The translations under genes were made by a program, and so were the position numbers. From positions 21,027 to 85,026 of the forward strand of contig JAEWEQ010000009.1 of assembly GCA_023389315.1 (NCBI GenBank): a stretch of DNA of 64,000 nt, given 5' to 3'. Below the pieces are notes generated by a model that saw nothing but the letters and a program-made list of their open reading frames with translations, ran no database searches and was not told the origin of the DNA. Positions 39,414-48,830 of the stretch are shown piece by piece (position 1 is the stretch's first letter; the number at the start of each line of letters is the position of its first letter). Source of the DNA: Actinomycetes bacterium (GTDB lineage: Bacteria; Actinomycetota; Actinomycetes; Actinomycetales; Actinomycetaceae).

Positions 39414-40814
39414 TCACGAGGACGGGAACCGCCGCATGAGGTCATCTACCGTTTCCGGTTGCACCACCCATTGGGCGCTGCCGGCTTTCACTCCCAGGGT
39501 GCCGGGGCGGGGGAACATGTTGTAGTTCGAAGCCATGGCATGCCCGTAGGCTCCGGTGGCGGGCACCGCCAGCAGGTCACCGCGTCGAATGTCTCCCGGT
39601 AGGGCCACATCGTGGATGACGATGTCCCCCGATTCACAGTGTCCGCCCACTACGCGACACAGGGTCGGCGCGGCGGTCGACGTCCGGTTCGCCAACGTCG
39701 CGGTGTATTTCGCTTCGTACAGCGCGGGGCGAATATTGTCTGACATGCCACCGTCAACGGAAATGTAGCGCCGCGTCCCACCGTCTTCCAACGGTACGTC
39801 CTTGATAGTGCCCACCCGGTAGAGGGTGATCGTTGCCGGTCCAATGGTAGAGCGACCCGGTTCAATAGATACGCGCGGCACCGGCACTTGGTGCTCTTCG
39901 CAAGCAGTTTTGACCGCCCTCGCCAAGGCTGCTGCTACCGCGCCTTGGCTGGGAGGCTGCGGGTCGGCCCCGGTGTAGGCAATGGCATACCCGCCGCCCA
40001 GGTCGACTTCCTCAGTGGTGATGCCTTTTTGTGCCAGTTCCGCCACCAGTGACATCAGGCGCTGTGCAGATTGAGAGAAAGCTTCCAGATCGAAGATTTG
40101 CGATCCGATGTGGGCGTGCAGGCCGAGGAACTCTAGATCGGGGTTGGCGGCGATTGCTTCGGCCACCTCCCTCGCTGCGCCGGTGGCCAGGGATAGACCA
40201 AATTTTTGATCCTCGTGAGCGGTAGCGATGAAATGGTGGCCTCCGGCGTGCACCCCGGTGGTCACCCGTACCATCACGCGTGCGCGCCGCCCGTGTTGCT
40301 TCGCCACTGCGGCGATGCGCGCCACTTCTTCGCGGCTGTCCACCACGATCCGCCCGATGCCTCGCTCCCCTGCCTGCAGCGCCAGGGTGAGAGCAGCGTC
40401 AGATTTGTCATTGCCATGCAGTCCCACCGTATCTGGATCAGCGCCGGCTGCGAGTGCGCAGTGTAACTCCCCCAGCGAGGCGGTGTCGATTCCCATGCCG
40501 GCACCGCTGACGATGCCTACCACGGCGGGCGCCATCATAGCTTTAGCGGCGTAGTAGGCGCCGCCACCCGCGAATCCGTATCCGTCCCAAAACTCTTCTG
40601 CCATGGCGGTGGACCAAACTTGCGCTCGTCCCGCCAGGTCGTCCAGGTCGAGGACGTAGACGGGGGTGGCGTAGTCGCGCGCCATGTCGGTAGCGCGGAT
40701 CCCGCCGATAACAAGGCCCCCGTCCTCGTCGCGCGTGACCGACCACGGCCACAGGTCGGGTCGGTCTTGCGGTTCGGGGCAGATGAGTTCGGCGAGGGGG
40801 GATTCAGCGTTCAA
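39414..40814 (-). CDS. lysA: Diaminopimelate decarboxylase
   Basis: LysA makes L-lysine from meso-diaminopimelate with PLP. The 466-residue protein carries the Schiff-base lysine Lys91 in YYAAKAMM, the HIGSQIFD element, the VDLGGGYAIAYTG phosphate-binding stretch, SIEPGRS, and the C-terminal VVGGHCESGDIV with the active-site Cys. The stop TGA is followed directly by the octamer at 39417. It lies in the argS-lysA-hom-thrB order common in actinobacteria. Confidence 0.95.
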   Translation of the reverse strand: MNAESPLAELICPEPQDRPDLWPWSVTRDEDGGLVIGGIRATDMARDYATPVYVLDLDDLAGRAQVWSTAMAEEFWDGYGFAGGGAYYAAKAMMAPAVVGIVSGAGMGIDTASLGELHCALAAGADPDTVGLHGNDKSDAALTLALQAGERGIGRIVVDSREEVARIAAVAKQHGRRARVMVRVTTGVHAGGHHFIATAHEDQKFGLSLATGAAREVAEAIAANPDLEFLGLHAHIGSQIFDLEAFSQSAQRLMSLVAELAQKGITTEEVDLGGGYAIAYTGADPQPPSQGAVAAALARAVKTACEEHQVPVPRVSIEPGRSTIGPATITLYRVGTIKDVPLEDGGTRRYISVDGGMSDNIRPALYEAKYTATLANRTSTAAPTLCRVVGGHCESGDIVIHDVALPGDIRRGDLLAVPATGAYGHAMASNYNMFPRPGTLGVKAGSAQWVVQPETVDDLMRRFPSS

Positions 40815-40894
40815 TAGCGACCTCCTGGTTGGTTGCCACCTACTGTCTCACGTTCCCGCTACCTTTGGCGCTCCCGCCCGCCATGCGGAATTAC

Positions 40895-40931
40895 GTAGGC
40901 GCGCCGCCCGGAGTCGAGGCGGCGCACCTAC
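40895..40931 (-). terminator. Hairpin after argS
   Basis: GTAGGCGCGCCGCC (40895-40908) pairs with GGCGGCGCACCTAC (40918-40931). The single mismatch is a G-U pair in minus-strand RNA, so all 14 positions pair there. The loop is 9 nt. It lies 46 bp after the argS stop, in the 162-bp gap to lysA. No T-run follows on the minus strand, so it may be an attenuating or processing hairpin rather than a full terminator. Confidence 0.6.
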
Positions 40932-40945
40932 CTTTTCCACTTGTA

Positions 40946-40953
40946 CGAGGACG
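40946..40953 (+). repeat. CGAGGACG octamer, non-coding copy beside hairpin
   Basis: Extended form ACGAGGACGT at 40945-40954, between the argS stop and the hairpin at 40895-40931. Confidence 0.7.
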
Positions 40954-40976
40954 TTCCTCGCGTTGGCGCTAGCGCG

Positions 40977-42656
40977 TCACATGCGTTCGGGGGCGGTAAC
41001 TCCCAGTAGTTCCAAGCCGTTGCGCAGCACTTGGCCGGTGGCGTCGTTTAGCCACAGGCGTGCCACGTGGGATTCATCCACCGATTCGTCAGCGCGCGGC
41101 GTCACGCGGCACTGTCCGTACCAGGTGTGGTAGGTGGCGGCCAAGGATTCCAGGTAGCGGGCCACCCGGTGGGGTTCGCGCAGTTGCGCGGCTTGCGACA
41201 CCACCGCGGGGAAGGTCGCCAGGGCGCCCAGCAGGGCGGCATCAGCTTCGTGGTCTAGCGCGGCGGGGCTGAAGCCGCTGTCGCGTGAGACCCCGTGCGC
41301 GGCGGCGTTGCGCCCCACGTTTGCGGTTCGCGCGTGGGCGTATTGCACGTAGTAAACCGGATTCTCGTTGGTGTTCGAGCTGAGCAGATCCAGGTCGATA
41401 TCAACCGACTGGTCCATGGAGGTGCGCACCAGCGAGTAGCGGGCCGCGTCGACCCCCACCATATCGACCAGGTCATCGAGGGTGACGATGGTGCCGGCGC
41501 GCTTGGACATGCGTACCGGCTGTCCGCCGCGTACCAGGTTAACTAACTGGCCAATAATGATCTGCAAGTTGTCGCCTGGCACGTCGCCAAAAGCCGCACA
41601 CATCGCCATCATGCGCCCGATGTAGCCATGGTGGTCGGCGCCCAGCAAAAGGATGGACTGGTCGGCGCCGCGCTCGCGCTTATTCAAGTAGTAGGCGATG
41701 TCACCGGCAAAGTAGGCCGCATCCCCGTCGGACTTGATAATCACCCGGTCTTTGTCGTCGCCGAAGTCGGTCGAGCGCAGCCAGGTGGCGCCGTCGGCCT
41801 CGAAGATCACGCCGCGCTCGCGCAGTTTATCGATGGCGTCAGCGACCGCACCGGAGTGGTGGAGGGAGTCTTCGTGGAAATACACGTCGAACTCCACCCG
41901 GAAGTCGGCTAGCTTTTGCTTAATTTCGGCGAACATGAGTTCCACGCCGCGAGCGCGGAAAATCTCTACCGCTTGGGTTTCAGGCAAGGTGGTGGGGTCT
42001 GCCTCCCCAGCAGCGGTAGCGTCGGCCACCACTTGGCTGGCGATGTCGTCAATGTACTGGCCGCCGTACCCGTCCTCGGGCGTGGGCTGCCCTTGGGCGC
42101 GCGCGTAGAGGGACTTCGCGAAACGGTCAATCTGTGCCCCGTGGTCGTTGAAGTAGTATTCGCGCACCACTTCAGCTCCGCTCTTGACCAGGATCCGGGC
42201 GAGCGCATCCCCGGTTGCCGCCCAGCGCGCTCCCCCCAGGTGGATGGGGCCGGTGGGGTTCGCGGAGACGTATTCGAGGTTGACGACCTTCCCACCCTGG
42301 GTTTGGGACGCCCCGTAATCACTGCCGGCCTGCAGGATGGTGCGCGCCAGTTCCCCAGCTGAGGCAGCATCGAGGGTGAGGTTAATGAACCCTGGTCCGG
42401 CGACATCCACTCTCGCAATCCCATCGGCTTGACGTAGGCGCTCAGCGAGTTTTTCGGCGAGGACGCGCGGGGCCACGCCCGCGAGCTTCGCCAGGCGCAT
42501 GGCGACGTTGGTAGCCCAGTCCCCGTGTTCGCGGTTACGAGGGCGTTCAATCAGGCCTTCGTTGGGGATTTGCGCTGCTTCAAGGTTTATCTCCCCCTCG
42601 GCGGCGGCCGCTTGAAGCGTGTCGTGAATGAGTTTTTCCAGATCCTGAGGTGTCAT
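40977..42656 (-). CDS. argS: Arginyl-tRNA synthetase
   Basis: ArgRS charges tRNA-Arg; a tRNA-Arg gene lies 1.6 kb away. The 559-residue protein has the class I signature HLGG (139-142, in [17 protein letters not shown]) and the second signature as RMSKRAG near residue 380. The N-terminal Add1 domain and C-terminal DALR domain ([17 protein letters not shown]) that binds the anticodon are present. It starts at ATG 42656. Confidence 0.97.
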   Translation of the reverse strand: MTPQDLEKLIHDTLQAAAAEGEINLEAAQIPNEGLIERPRNREHGDWATNVAMRLAKLAGVAPRVLAEKLAERLRQADGIARVDVAGPGFINLTLDAASAGELARTILQAGSDYGASQTQGGKVVNLEYVSANPTGPIHLGGARWAATGDALARILVKSGAEVVREYYFNDHGAQIDRFAKSLYARAQGQPTPEDGYGGQYIDDIASQVVADATAAGEADPTTLPETQAVEIFRARGVELMFAEIKQKLADFRVEFDVYFHEDSLHHSGAVADAIDKLRERGVIFEADGATWLRSTDFGDDKDRVIIKSDGDAAYFAGDIAYYLNKRERGADQSILLLGADHHGYIGRMMAMCAAFGDVPGDNLQIIIGQLVNLVRGGQPVRMSKRAGTIVTLDDLVDMVGVDAARYSLVRTSMDQSVDIDLDLLSSNTNENPVYYVQYAHARTANVGRNAAAHGVSRDSGFSPAALDHEADAALLGALATFPAVVSQAAQLREPHRVARYLESLAATYHTWYGQCRVTPRADESVDESHVARLWLNDATGQVLRNGLELLGVTAPERM

Positions 42657-42773
42657 AACGCCGATTCTACGTCTCTGACCATTGACGCTCCCAATTCGGC
42701 AGCGCCGCCACCTAATCCAGGTTCAACCTCACTGCACCGCGAGTCTAGGTTTCGCGCTTGGCTGCGATGGCCG

Positions 42774-42887
42774 CCCCATTCGATCTCCGGCAGACCCGGT
42801 CGCTAGCCGACCGCATCACTACCCCATTCGATCTCCGGCAGACCCGGTCGCTAGCCAACCGCATCGCTACCCCACCCGATCACCGGC
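42774..42887. repeat. 48-bp tandem repeat, about 2.4 copies
   Basis: Two units of 48 bp start at 42774 and 42822 (CCCCATTCGATCTCCGGCAG and onward) and differ at two positions. A third, diverged unit of about 18 bp begins at 42870. It lies in the 260-bp gap between rpiB and argS. The period equals 16 codons, but no open reading frame with a start and ribosome site uses it. The rest of the gap shows nothing recognisable. Confidence 0.9.
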
Positions 42888-42916
42888 TGTTATCCGCTTC
42901 AGCGCGGGGCGCACCC

Positions 42917-43366
42917 TCAGCGCTGTTGTTCGTACTGGCTCATCAGGTCAATGCGCTCTTGGTGGCGGCTTTCTCCTGAGAACGGGGTGGCGAGGAACAC
43001 CTTCACGAACTTGGTGGCTTCACCCTCCTCGTGTTGGCGCGCACCGATGGCAATGACGTTGGCGTCGTTGTGTTCGCGTGCCAGCACCGCGGTGGCCTCA
43101 GACCACACCAGGGCAGCGCGCACACCGGTCACCTTATTGGCGGCCATCTGTTCCCCGTTGCCGGACCCGCCGATCACAATCCCGAGGGAACCGGGGTCCG
43201 CCACCACTGCTTCCCCACAGGGGATGCACATGGTCGGATAGGCGTCGAGGGCGTCGTACTCGGTGGCGCCGTGGTCGATCACCTCATGGCCGTCCGCTTT
43301 GAGTTCGCGAATCAGATGTTCGCGCAGTTCGTATCCGGCGTGGTCTGCAGCAATGTGGACGCGCAT
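42917..43366 (-). CDS. rpiB: Ribose-5-phosphate isomerase B
   Basis: RpiB interconverts ribose-5-phosphate and ribulose-5-phosphate. The 149-residue protein starts MRVHIAADHAGYEL at ATG 43366 with GAGGAG six to seven bases upstream; a longer frame to 43396 is rejected. The GIVIGGSGNGEQMAANKV phosphate-binding loop and the MCIPCGEAVV segment fit the actinobacterial branch, which uses a Glu rather than Cys as base. It is the last gene of the minus block ending with argS. Confidence 0.93.
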   Translation of the reverse strand: MRVHIAADHAGYELREHLIRELKADGHEVIDHGATEYDALDAYPTMCIPCGEAVVADPGSLGIVIGGSGNGEQMAANKVTGVRAALVWSEATAVLAREHNDANVIAIGARQHEEGEATKFVKVFLATPFSGESRHQERIDLMSQYEQQR

Positions 43367-43478
43367 GTTGGCTCCTCTTTTTCGATTCATACGCAAGTTT
43401 TGTAGCGGTCCCCTTCAGGATATCCCGCTCGCGTGCTTACGGTTGCACCCGCGGCTCACCACCGCTTCGCAGTTGGCC

Positions 43479-44017
43479 TTATTTTTTCGCTCCCTGCTTG
43501 CGTCGCCACAGGAAAGCGCCCACCGCGATGGCCAGCAGTGTCACTGCTGACACCGCCACGCCGGGCATCAGCCCCACCGTCTTGAAGGTGCAGCTAACTT
43601 CACCTTCCTTCTGCGGACGAACCGTGAAGAAGCCGGTGCTGCCATCGGTGGTGGCGTTGGAGCACTGCCACTGGGGCGAAAAAGCGGTAGCTATCAGCAC
43701 TGGGTCAGTACTAGTGGCCTGTAAGGTCATGGTTTTGCCGCTGAGGGCAACGTCCACTGGCTCCATTTCGTTGGCAGCTTGAGCCGCCAACTTGTAGGAC
43801 GCGCACGCGAACTGACTAGCGGGAATCGAAGTGTCTTTGCCCACTACCAAGTGAAATACGGCCTTGTGTGAGCGGCCAGAAAGGATCACACCCTGGCGCA
43901 CTCGATCGCTGGGCCGGTCATCGACTTTGGCTCCGAAACTCGGCCCGGAACCAGGAACTGCGGGTATGCCCCGGCCGGGCATTGCCCGGTGACGTGCACC
44001 GTCTTGCCTGATTTCAT
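43479..44017 (-). pseudogene. Probable decayed gene for a C-terminally membrane-anchored surface protein
   Basis: An open frame (43479-43982, 167 residues) ends in a transmembrane helix and basic tail (LMPGVAVSAVTLLAIAVGAF then WRRKQGAKK), the layout of a surface protein with a C-terminal anchor. No signal peptide or ribosome site is found at its start. In another frame just upstream, from ATG 44017, the sequence MKSGKTVHVTGQCPAGAYPQ is also protein-like and runs out of frame near 43886. I infer a frameshift and loss of the 5' end. The mature part has cysteines (FACASYK, WQCSN, VSCTF), as in exported domains. Alternatively it is a short intact gene with an unusual start. Confidence 0.5.
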
Positions 44018-44036
44018 TAGAAAATCACCATCCGGC

Positions 44037-44057
44037 GTCCCCTATCCCGTAGGGGAC
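44037..44057. terminator. Small GC-rich hairpin
   Basis: GTCCCCTA (44037-44044) pairs with TAGGGGAC (44050-44057) over a 5-nt loop. It lies in the gap between tRNA-Arg and the decayed gene. No T-run follows, so its role is uncertain; the rest of 44058-44277 shows nothing recognisable. Confidence 0.45.
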
Positions 44058-44277
44058 CTTCCCAAAGGGATAGCGCCCGGACCACGCTAACGCCACGTTG
44101 AAAACTAGTACCTGAAGCAAAGCAGCAGCAACGACTTGGTTGGCCAACCAGTGTGGCAAGCGAAGGTTTCCAGGCGTCTAGTTCCGGTGAGATTTACGCA
44201 TTTAGCCCGTGCTCTTTGAGTGAAAGTAGCCTATAGCCCCGTCATTGTACTTTAGGTATGTCGGCAGGCATGGAAAG

Positions 44278-44350
44278 CGCCCCGAACAGGACTCGAACCT
44301 GCGACCTTCTGCTCCGGAGGCAGACGCTCTATCCGCTGAGCTATCGGGGC
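44278..44350 (-). tRNA. tRNA-Arg (anticodon CCG)
   Basis: Read on the minus strand, this is a complete 73-nt cloverleaf. The acceptor stem GCCCCGA pairs with TCGGGGC. The D arm contains AGCTCAGCGGATAGAGC. The anticodon stem TCTGC/GCAGA encloses loop CTCCGGA, with anticodon CCG at 34-36. The T arm holds GGTTCGAATCC. CCG reads CGG arginine codons. No CCA is encoded after the discriminator base. Confidence 0.96.
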
Positions 44351-44434
44351 GGGCGCAAAAACGCTTTGCTCAGTTTAGCAGCGCTCGGCGGGGGAAGAAA
44401 ATCAACGCTACTACTGACTGCGACCTCAGGTTTC

Positions 44435-45226
44435 CTAGGATCGCCGGCTTTTCAGAATGGAACGCGCCATGGTTGGATCATCGGTAATGATGGCGTCGGC
44501 GCCGCGATCTAGTGCCAAGTGCACCTGCTGGGCATCATTCAGAGTCCACACGTGCACGTGGTAGCCCAAGTAGTGGCTTAGGGCCACGAAACGCTGCGTG
44601 ATAATAGGGATTCCCCGGTAGCTCAGCGGCACTTGCACGGCGACGGGACGCCCCGCCCTCGTGTCCGATTGCAAAGCGGCGCGATGCCATGGCAGATGCA
44701 GCCAACTGCGCTCGGGCAGACGCGAGGTAGCCACCAGGGAAGCGATCTCTGACTCCCCCAAGGAAGTAGCGATATTCGGGTGGAGACGGCGGATCTTGCG
44801 CAATCGGGCGGAACTGAAAGAAGCCAGTAGCACCCGGCCTTGCGCACCGGCGGCAGTGATGGCGTCAAGTAGGGGTTGTACTACGGCGTCGGATTTGGCG
44901 TCGATGTTGAAAGCGGTATCGGGGAACTGGGCCAGTGCTTCCGTCAGAGGTACCGGTCCGCGGCGTGAGCCGTGCAACGTCAGGGCCCGCAGTTCCTCCC
45001 CGGATAAGTTACCTACCGCTCCCCTGCCGTCGCTGACCCGCTCAAGCACCGGATCGTGCAACAGGAAAACTTCGCCATCTGCGCTTAACTGCGCGTCGGT
45101 CTCCACGTAGTCGAATCCTTCAGCCGCGCAGAACTCGAAGGCTTCCCAGGAGTTTTCCGGCCGCATCAGACCGCCTCCGCGGTGGGCGATCACGCGTGGA
45201 CAAACGCGGGCTTTGGGATTAAACAT
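44435..45226 (-). CDS. Glycerophosphodiester phosphodiesterase
   Basis: This enzyme splits glycerophosphodiesters into glycerol-3-phosphate and alcohol. The 263-residue protein begins with RVIAHRGGGLMRPENS, the GDPD catalytic and metal site, followed by YVETDAQLSADGEVFLLHDP with the second cluster. There is no signal peptide, so it is cytoplasmic like UgpQ rather than periplasmic like GlpQ. The end (RGADAIITDDPTMARSIL) is the usual C-terminal strand. Start ATG 45226. Confidence 0.93.
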   Translation of the reverse strand: MFNPKARVCPRVIAHRGGGLMRPENSWEAFEFCAAEGFDYVETDAQLSADGEVFLLHDPVLERVSDGRGAVGNLSGEELRALTLHGSRRGPVPLTEALAQFPDTAFNIDAKSDAVVQPLLDAITAAGAQGRVLLASFSSARLRKIRRLHPNIATSLGESEIASLVATSRLPERSWLHLPWHRAALQSDTRAGRPVAVQVPLSYRGIPIITQRFVALSHYLGYHVHVWTLNDAQQVHLALDRGADAIITDDPTMARSILKSRRS

Positions 45227-45278
45227 TCAGGCCCCTAAGAACTTGGCGCTTGAGCGCAAAACAAATAGGAAAACAAAA

Positions 45279-45300
45279 TGGTGGCCACTAGGGCCACCAT
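45279..45300 (-). terminator. Intrinsic terminator after the M23 peptidase gene
   Basis: ATGGTGGCC (45279-45287) pairs with GGCCACCAT (45292-45300). On the minus strand the hairpin is followed by a T-rich stretch (TTTGTTTTCC and on). It lies 11 bp past the peptidase stop. Confidence 0.8.
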
Positions 45301-45311
45301 TGAGCAGTGGA

Positions 45312-46172
45312 CTACCCGCAGCCTTGACCAATCTGGCGAGCATGCTGCTCCAGCCACGGGATCGGGTCGAAGGGGGTGTCGAAAGAATCATGCACTTCAA
45401 AGTGCAAGTGCGGTCCGGTGGAGTAGCCGGTGTTACCGATGGAAGCTACCTGCTGTCCAGCTTTCACCTGGTCCCCCACGTGTACCAGGACGTCTTGGGC
45501 GTACATATGCGCATACCCGCTGTAGTAGACCTCCCCATTGGGATATTCATGGCGAATACGCAGCCAATAGCCGTAGCCACCCGAAGTGCTGGAGTCCACT
45601 ACTACTCCGTCAGAAACCGCGTAGATCGGTGTGCCCAAGGGGCCTGAGAGATCGACACCGGCGTGTAGGCGGGAGATTCCCAGGATCGGGTGGAAGCGAG
45701 TACCGAAGGGCGAGGCGAAAGAGAAGGTGCCTTCCATCAGCGGCCACACGATGGGGGCGGACTCCGTGACCACGCGGTCACCGTTGGCGGCGGAGGTAGC
45801 CCCGGGCACGCAGTTAGTGATGGATAGTGGGTTGCGCACTCGCTGGCGCGAGGCCGCGGTTTCCACCCGCGCTAAATCCACTGCTTCAGGTGCGCTCAGC
45901 ACTTCTGGGTTGCGCCAAGAATCGGTGTCACCGGCAGTGATCACGCCAACTTTAGTGGGAACCGCCTGGGTGCTTTCTGGGCCGACAAAGCCTGACAGAG
46001 GTGCGGCGATCGTGGCCGCTGCCAATGCTCCTAACAGCACACCCCGCACCACGGTTGCGCCGCTGCGAACCACAGCTGCTCCCTTGCGGGTATTTTGCTG
46101 GGCTTTACGTTGCTGTTGGAGTTCCCGCCGGCTGGGAAACTTCGCGGGCGCTGAGGCATCGTCAGGCAGCAC
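45312..46172 (-). CDS. M23 (LytM) family peptidase, membrane-anchored or secreted
   Basis: This is a peptidoglycan endopeptidase-type protein acting outside the membrane. The 286-residue protein has a basic N-terminus (~30 residues), a transmembrane or signal segment (GVLLGALAAATIAAPLSGF), a linker and a C-terminal LytM domain. The zinc ligands are His and Asp in RLHAGVDLSG, with the second pair in HLHFEVH; the GYGYWLRIRHEYPNG strand is typical. It may be an active amidase-like hydrolase or a division-site regulator. The start is GTG 46172 with AAGGA 9 bases upstream. Confidence 0.88.
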   Translation of the reverse strand: MLPDDASAPAKFPSRRELQQQRKAQQNTRKGAAVVRSGATVVRGVLLGALAAATIAAPLSGFVGPESTQAVPTKVGVITAGDTDSWRNPEVLSAPEAVDLARVETAASRQRVRNPLSITNCVPGATSAANGDRVVTESAPIVWPLMEGTFSFASPFGTRFHPILGISRLHAGVDLSGPLGTPIYAVSDGVVVDSSTSGGYGYWLRIRHEYPNGEVYYSGYAHMYAQDVLVHVGDQVKAGQQVASIGNTGYSTGPHLHFEVHDSFDTPFDPIPWLEQHARQIGQGCG

Positions 46173-46253
46173 TAAGATTTGTCCTTCCCAGGTGGCGGTG
46201 GATAGAAAAGTTGCATTCGCACTCTATAACGAAGATATAACGTCAAGTACTAC

Positions 46254-47318
46254 TCACGCTAGGTTTCCACGCGGAATGTGGATCGATTCACGTTGCATCG
46301 CATCCCGCACCTCCCCGATGAGTTCTTCGATCACGTCCTCGAGAAATAACACGCCCACCGTCTTACCATCCTCGATTACCTCCGCTAGGTGGGTACCGGA
46401 ATGCTGCATGGTACGCAGTGCATCTTCAACCTCGGCGGCCGCATCAACTTGCGGCAGCTCGCGCACGCGCCACTGAGCGACCGCCTGTTCCCGGGCAGGG
46501 CCGCGCGCGTAAAGCACGTCCTTGAGGTGTATGTAGCCAACCAGCTCCCCATTGCCTCCGGTCACGGGGTAGCGCGAAAATCCGGTCTTGGCGACCTCTC
46601 GTTCTACCTCTGCGGGGGTGAAACCAATCTGCATGGTGACCACCTGTGGCAAAGCCACCATGGTGTCGCCCACCGATTCTTGAGAGAACTCCAGCGACCC
46701 CGACAGCAGCCCCAGGTCATCGTCAATCGTGCCTTCAGCTTGTGAAAGCTCCACAATGGAGGCCACTTCCTCCATGGTGAAGGTAGCAGCCACTTCCGAT
46801 TTAGGTTCAAAACCCAGGTGGCGGATGAACCAGTTCGCCAGGTGATCCAACCCCACCACGATCGGGCGCGCCAGCTTGCCGATGGCCACCAGGGGCGGTG
46901 CCAGCCACAGCAGCGCTCGATCGGGCATCGACACTGACAAGTTTTTAGGCACCATTTCCCCAAAAACTACGTGCAGGTAAAGCACGATTATCAGCGCCAA
47001 TACGAATCCCACCAGGTGCGAGGTCGATGCCGGCAACCCCATCGCCACCAACGGTTCTTCAAAAAGATGTGCGATAGCCGGTTCTGCAACCGCCCCCAGG
47101 GAAGTGGAGGCTACCGTGATCCCGAGCTGGCAAATCGCTAGCAGCATCGATACGTGCTCGATCGCCCACAGCGCAGTGGCTGCCCCGCGCCGACCTTCCG
47201 CCGCCAGGGGCTCAATTTTTGCTCGCCGCGAGGAGGTAACCGCGAACTCCCCGGCCACGAAGAAAGCATTTAGTGCTAGCAAGAACACGGTTACGGTAAT
47301 GCCGACGGCGGGGCTCAT
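46254..47318 (-). CDS. CNNM/CorC-type membrane protein (DUF21-CBS), second of a pair
   Basis: The 354-residue protein has an N-terminal DUF21 (CNNM) membrane domain with four hydrophobic segments (VGITVTVFLLALNAFFVAGE, VFGEMVPKNLSVS) and a CBS pair (residues ~200-330), and it ends soon after. It lacks the C-terminal CorC_HlyC domain of its partner upstream. The family transports or regulates Mg2+ or similar divalent cations. It overlaps the first gene by 4 bases, suggesting a heteromeric pair; this is inference. Confidence 0.87.
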   Translation of the reverse strand: MSPAVGITVTVFLLALNAFFVAGEFAVTSSRRAKIEPLAAEGRRGAATALWAIEHVSMLLAICQLGITVASTSLGAVAEPAIAHLFEEPLVAMGLPASTSHLVGFVLALIIVLYLHVVFGEMVPKNLSVSMPDRALLWLAPPLVAIGKLARPIVVGLDHLANWFIRHLGFEPKSEVAATFTMEEVASIVELSQAEGTIDDDLGLLSGSLEFSQESVGDTMVALPQVVTMQIGFTPAEVEREVAKTGFSRYPVTGGNGELVGYIHLKDVLYARGPAREQAVAQWRVRELPQVDAAAEVEDALRTMQHSGTHLAEVIEDGKTVGVLFLEDVIEELIGEVRDAMQRESIHIPRGNLA

Positions 47319-48724
47319 TTTCGCCCTCCCTTTAGGTCTTGCGTAATCGCGGGTTTCCCGTCCGTATCTTCGCTGACGTTAATAAGGTTGACGCGCCGAC
47401 CTTCCATGCTGGTGACTTTCAACGTGGTCGTGCCCACGGTGACCTCATCGCCCACTTCTGGGATGCGCTCCAACTCGGCCATGATCAGCCCCGCCAGGGT
47501 TTCGTAGGGCCCATCGTCACTTACCCAAATACCGGTTCGCTCTTCCAACTCATCGGGGCGTAGCACACCGGGAACTTGCCACTGTCCCGAGCGCAATCGG
47601 CGGATACCGTGGCGACGCAAGTCGTGTTCGTCGGCTACTTCCCCCACGATTTCTTCCACCACGTCCTCGAGCGTGACCACCCCGGAGGTGCCGCCGTACT
47701 CATCCACCACCACGGCGATTTGCAGCCCCTCTTGCCGTAGCTGCAGCAGCAGCGGTGCCAGCGGCAGGGTCTCGGGAACCCGCAGCGGCTGGGAGGTGAG
47801 GGATGATGACATCACGCTCACTTCAGCGCGCCGCTCGAAGGGGACGGCAACGGCGCGGCGCAAGGATACGAACGCCACGATGTCGTCACTGCCCTCCCCA
47901 ATTACCGGAAAACGCGAGTGGCCGGTCTTACGGGCCAGCTCCACCACGTCCTCGGCACTGTCCGTAGCCAATAACGCTTCCATGCGTCCACGGTCAGTCA
48001 TCACGTCAACGGCAGTGCGCTCACCCATGGCAATCGACTTTGTCAGCAGCGAGGCGGTGGAAGTATCCAGGGTGCCTTCTTCCGCGGAGTGACGCACCAG
48101 AGCCGCCAGTTCCGAGGCCGATCGCGCCGATGAGATCTCTTCCATCGGCTCGATTCCCATCGCTCTTAGTACCGCGTTGGCAGTGCCATTTAGCAGGCGG
48201 ATCAGTGGGCGGAACACCATAGTGAAGGCAGTTTGGAGGGGCGTGACCCAGCCCGCGGTCCGCATCGGGTCAGCTAGTGCCATGTTTTTGGGGATTAGCT
48301 CGCCAAACAACATTGAGAATGCGTTGATGAAAATGACAGCCAGCGTCAAAGCGATGGTGGTGGCGAGGGCGGTCGCCAGCCCGAGGTTATTAAAGGCCCG
48401 GAAAAATATGTCAGCCAGCGCCACCTGGGTGGTGTAGCCCAGCAAAATCGTGGTCAGGGTGATTCCGACTTGCGCCCCAGATAACTGGGTCGAGAGTTTA
48501 CGGATGGCACCGAGCACCTGTTTGGCGCGGGCGTCGCCAGCAGCGGCGCGTCGTTCCACTGACGCAGAGTCGAGGGCGACGTATGAGAACTCGGCCGCCA
48601 CGAAGACAGCGGTTCCTACTGTTAATAGGACGCCGAGCAAGATCATTAATAGGTCGTAAATCACCGGTGTATCACCGGCCTGGTACTTCGGTAAGGTTCG
48701 CCGTGGTTCATCGTCTCCCAGCAT
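47315..48724 (-). CDS. CNNM/CorC-type membrane protein (DUF21-CBS-CorC_HlyC)
   Basis: The 469-residue protein has the full architecture: DUF21 transmembrane domain (LLMILLGVLLTVGTAVFVAA, LFGELIPKNMALADP), two CBS domains (~200-330, with VDEYGGTSGVVTLEDVVEEI closing the second) and the C-terminal CorC_HlyC domain with DGPYETLAGLIMAELERIPEVG. The true start is unclear: ATG 48724 has no ribosome site, while GTG 48664 (VIYDLLM) would start right before the first helix. It overlaps the next gene by 4 bases. Three octamers lie in the CBS region or the gene nearby (47662, 47947, and 46334 in the partner). Confidence 0.88.
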   Translation of the reverse strand: MLGDDEPRRTLPKYQAGDTPVIYDLLMILLGVLLTVGTAVFVAAEFSYVALDSASVERRAAAGDARAKQVLGAIRKLSTQLSGAQVGITLTTILLGYTTQVALADIFFRAFNNLGLATALATTIALTLAVIFINAFSMLFGELIPKNMALADPMRTAGWVTPLQTAFTMVFRPLIRLLNGTANAVLRAMGIEPMEEISSARSASELAALVRHSAEEGTLDTSTASLLTKSIAMGERTAVDVMTDRGRMEALLATDSAEDVVELARKTGHSRFPVIGEGSDDIVAFVSLRRAVAVPFERRAEVSVMSSSLTSQPLRVPETLPLAPLLLQLRQEGLQIAVVVDEYGGTSGVVTLEDVVEEIVGEVADEHDLRRHGIRRLRSGQWQVPGVLRPDELEERTGIWVSDDGPYETLAGLIMAELERIPEVGDEVTVGTTTLKVTSMEGRRVNLINVSEDTDGKPAITQDLKGGRK

Positions 48725-48830
48725 AGCGAAATATTTGCCGCGTTAGCAGTACGGAGTTGGCGACTGTGACGTACTTTGTCTTTCAGTCAGATAGTCACCA
48801 CGTCTTTACCTGCCATTTCCAATATTTCTT

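Noticed and set aside
44245..44512. Two + strand frames over the tRNA-Arg region
   Set aside because: They read through the complement of a complete tRNA cloverleaf.
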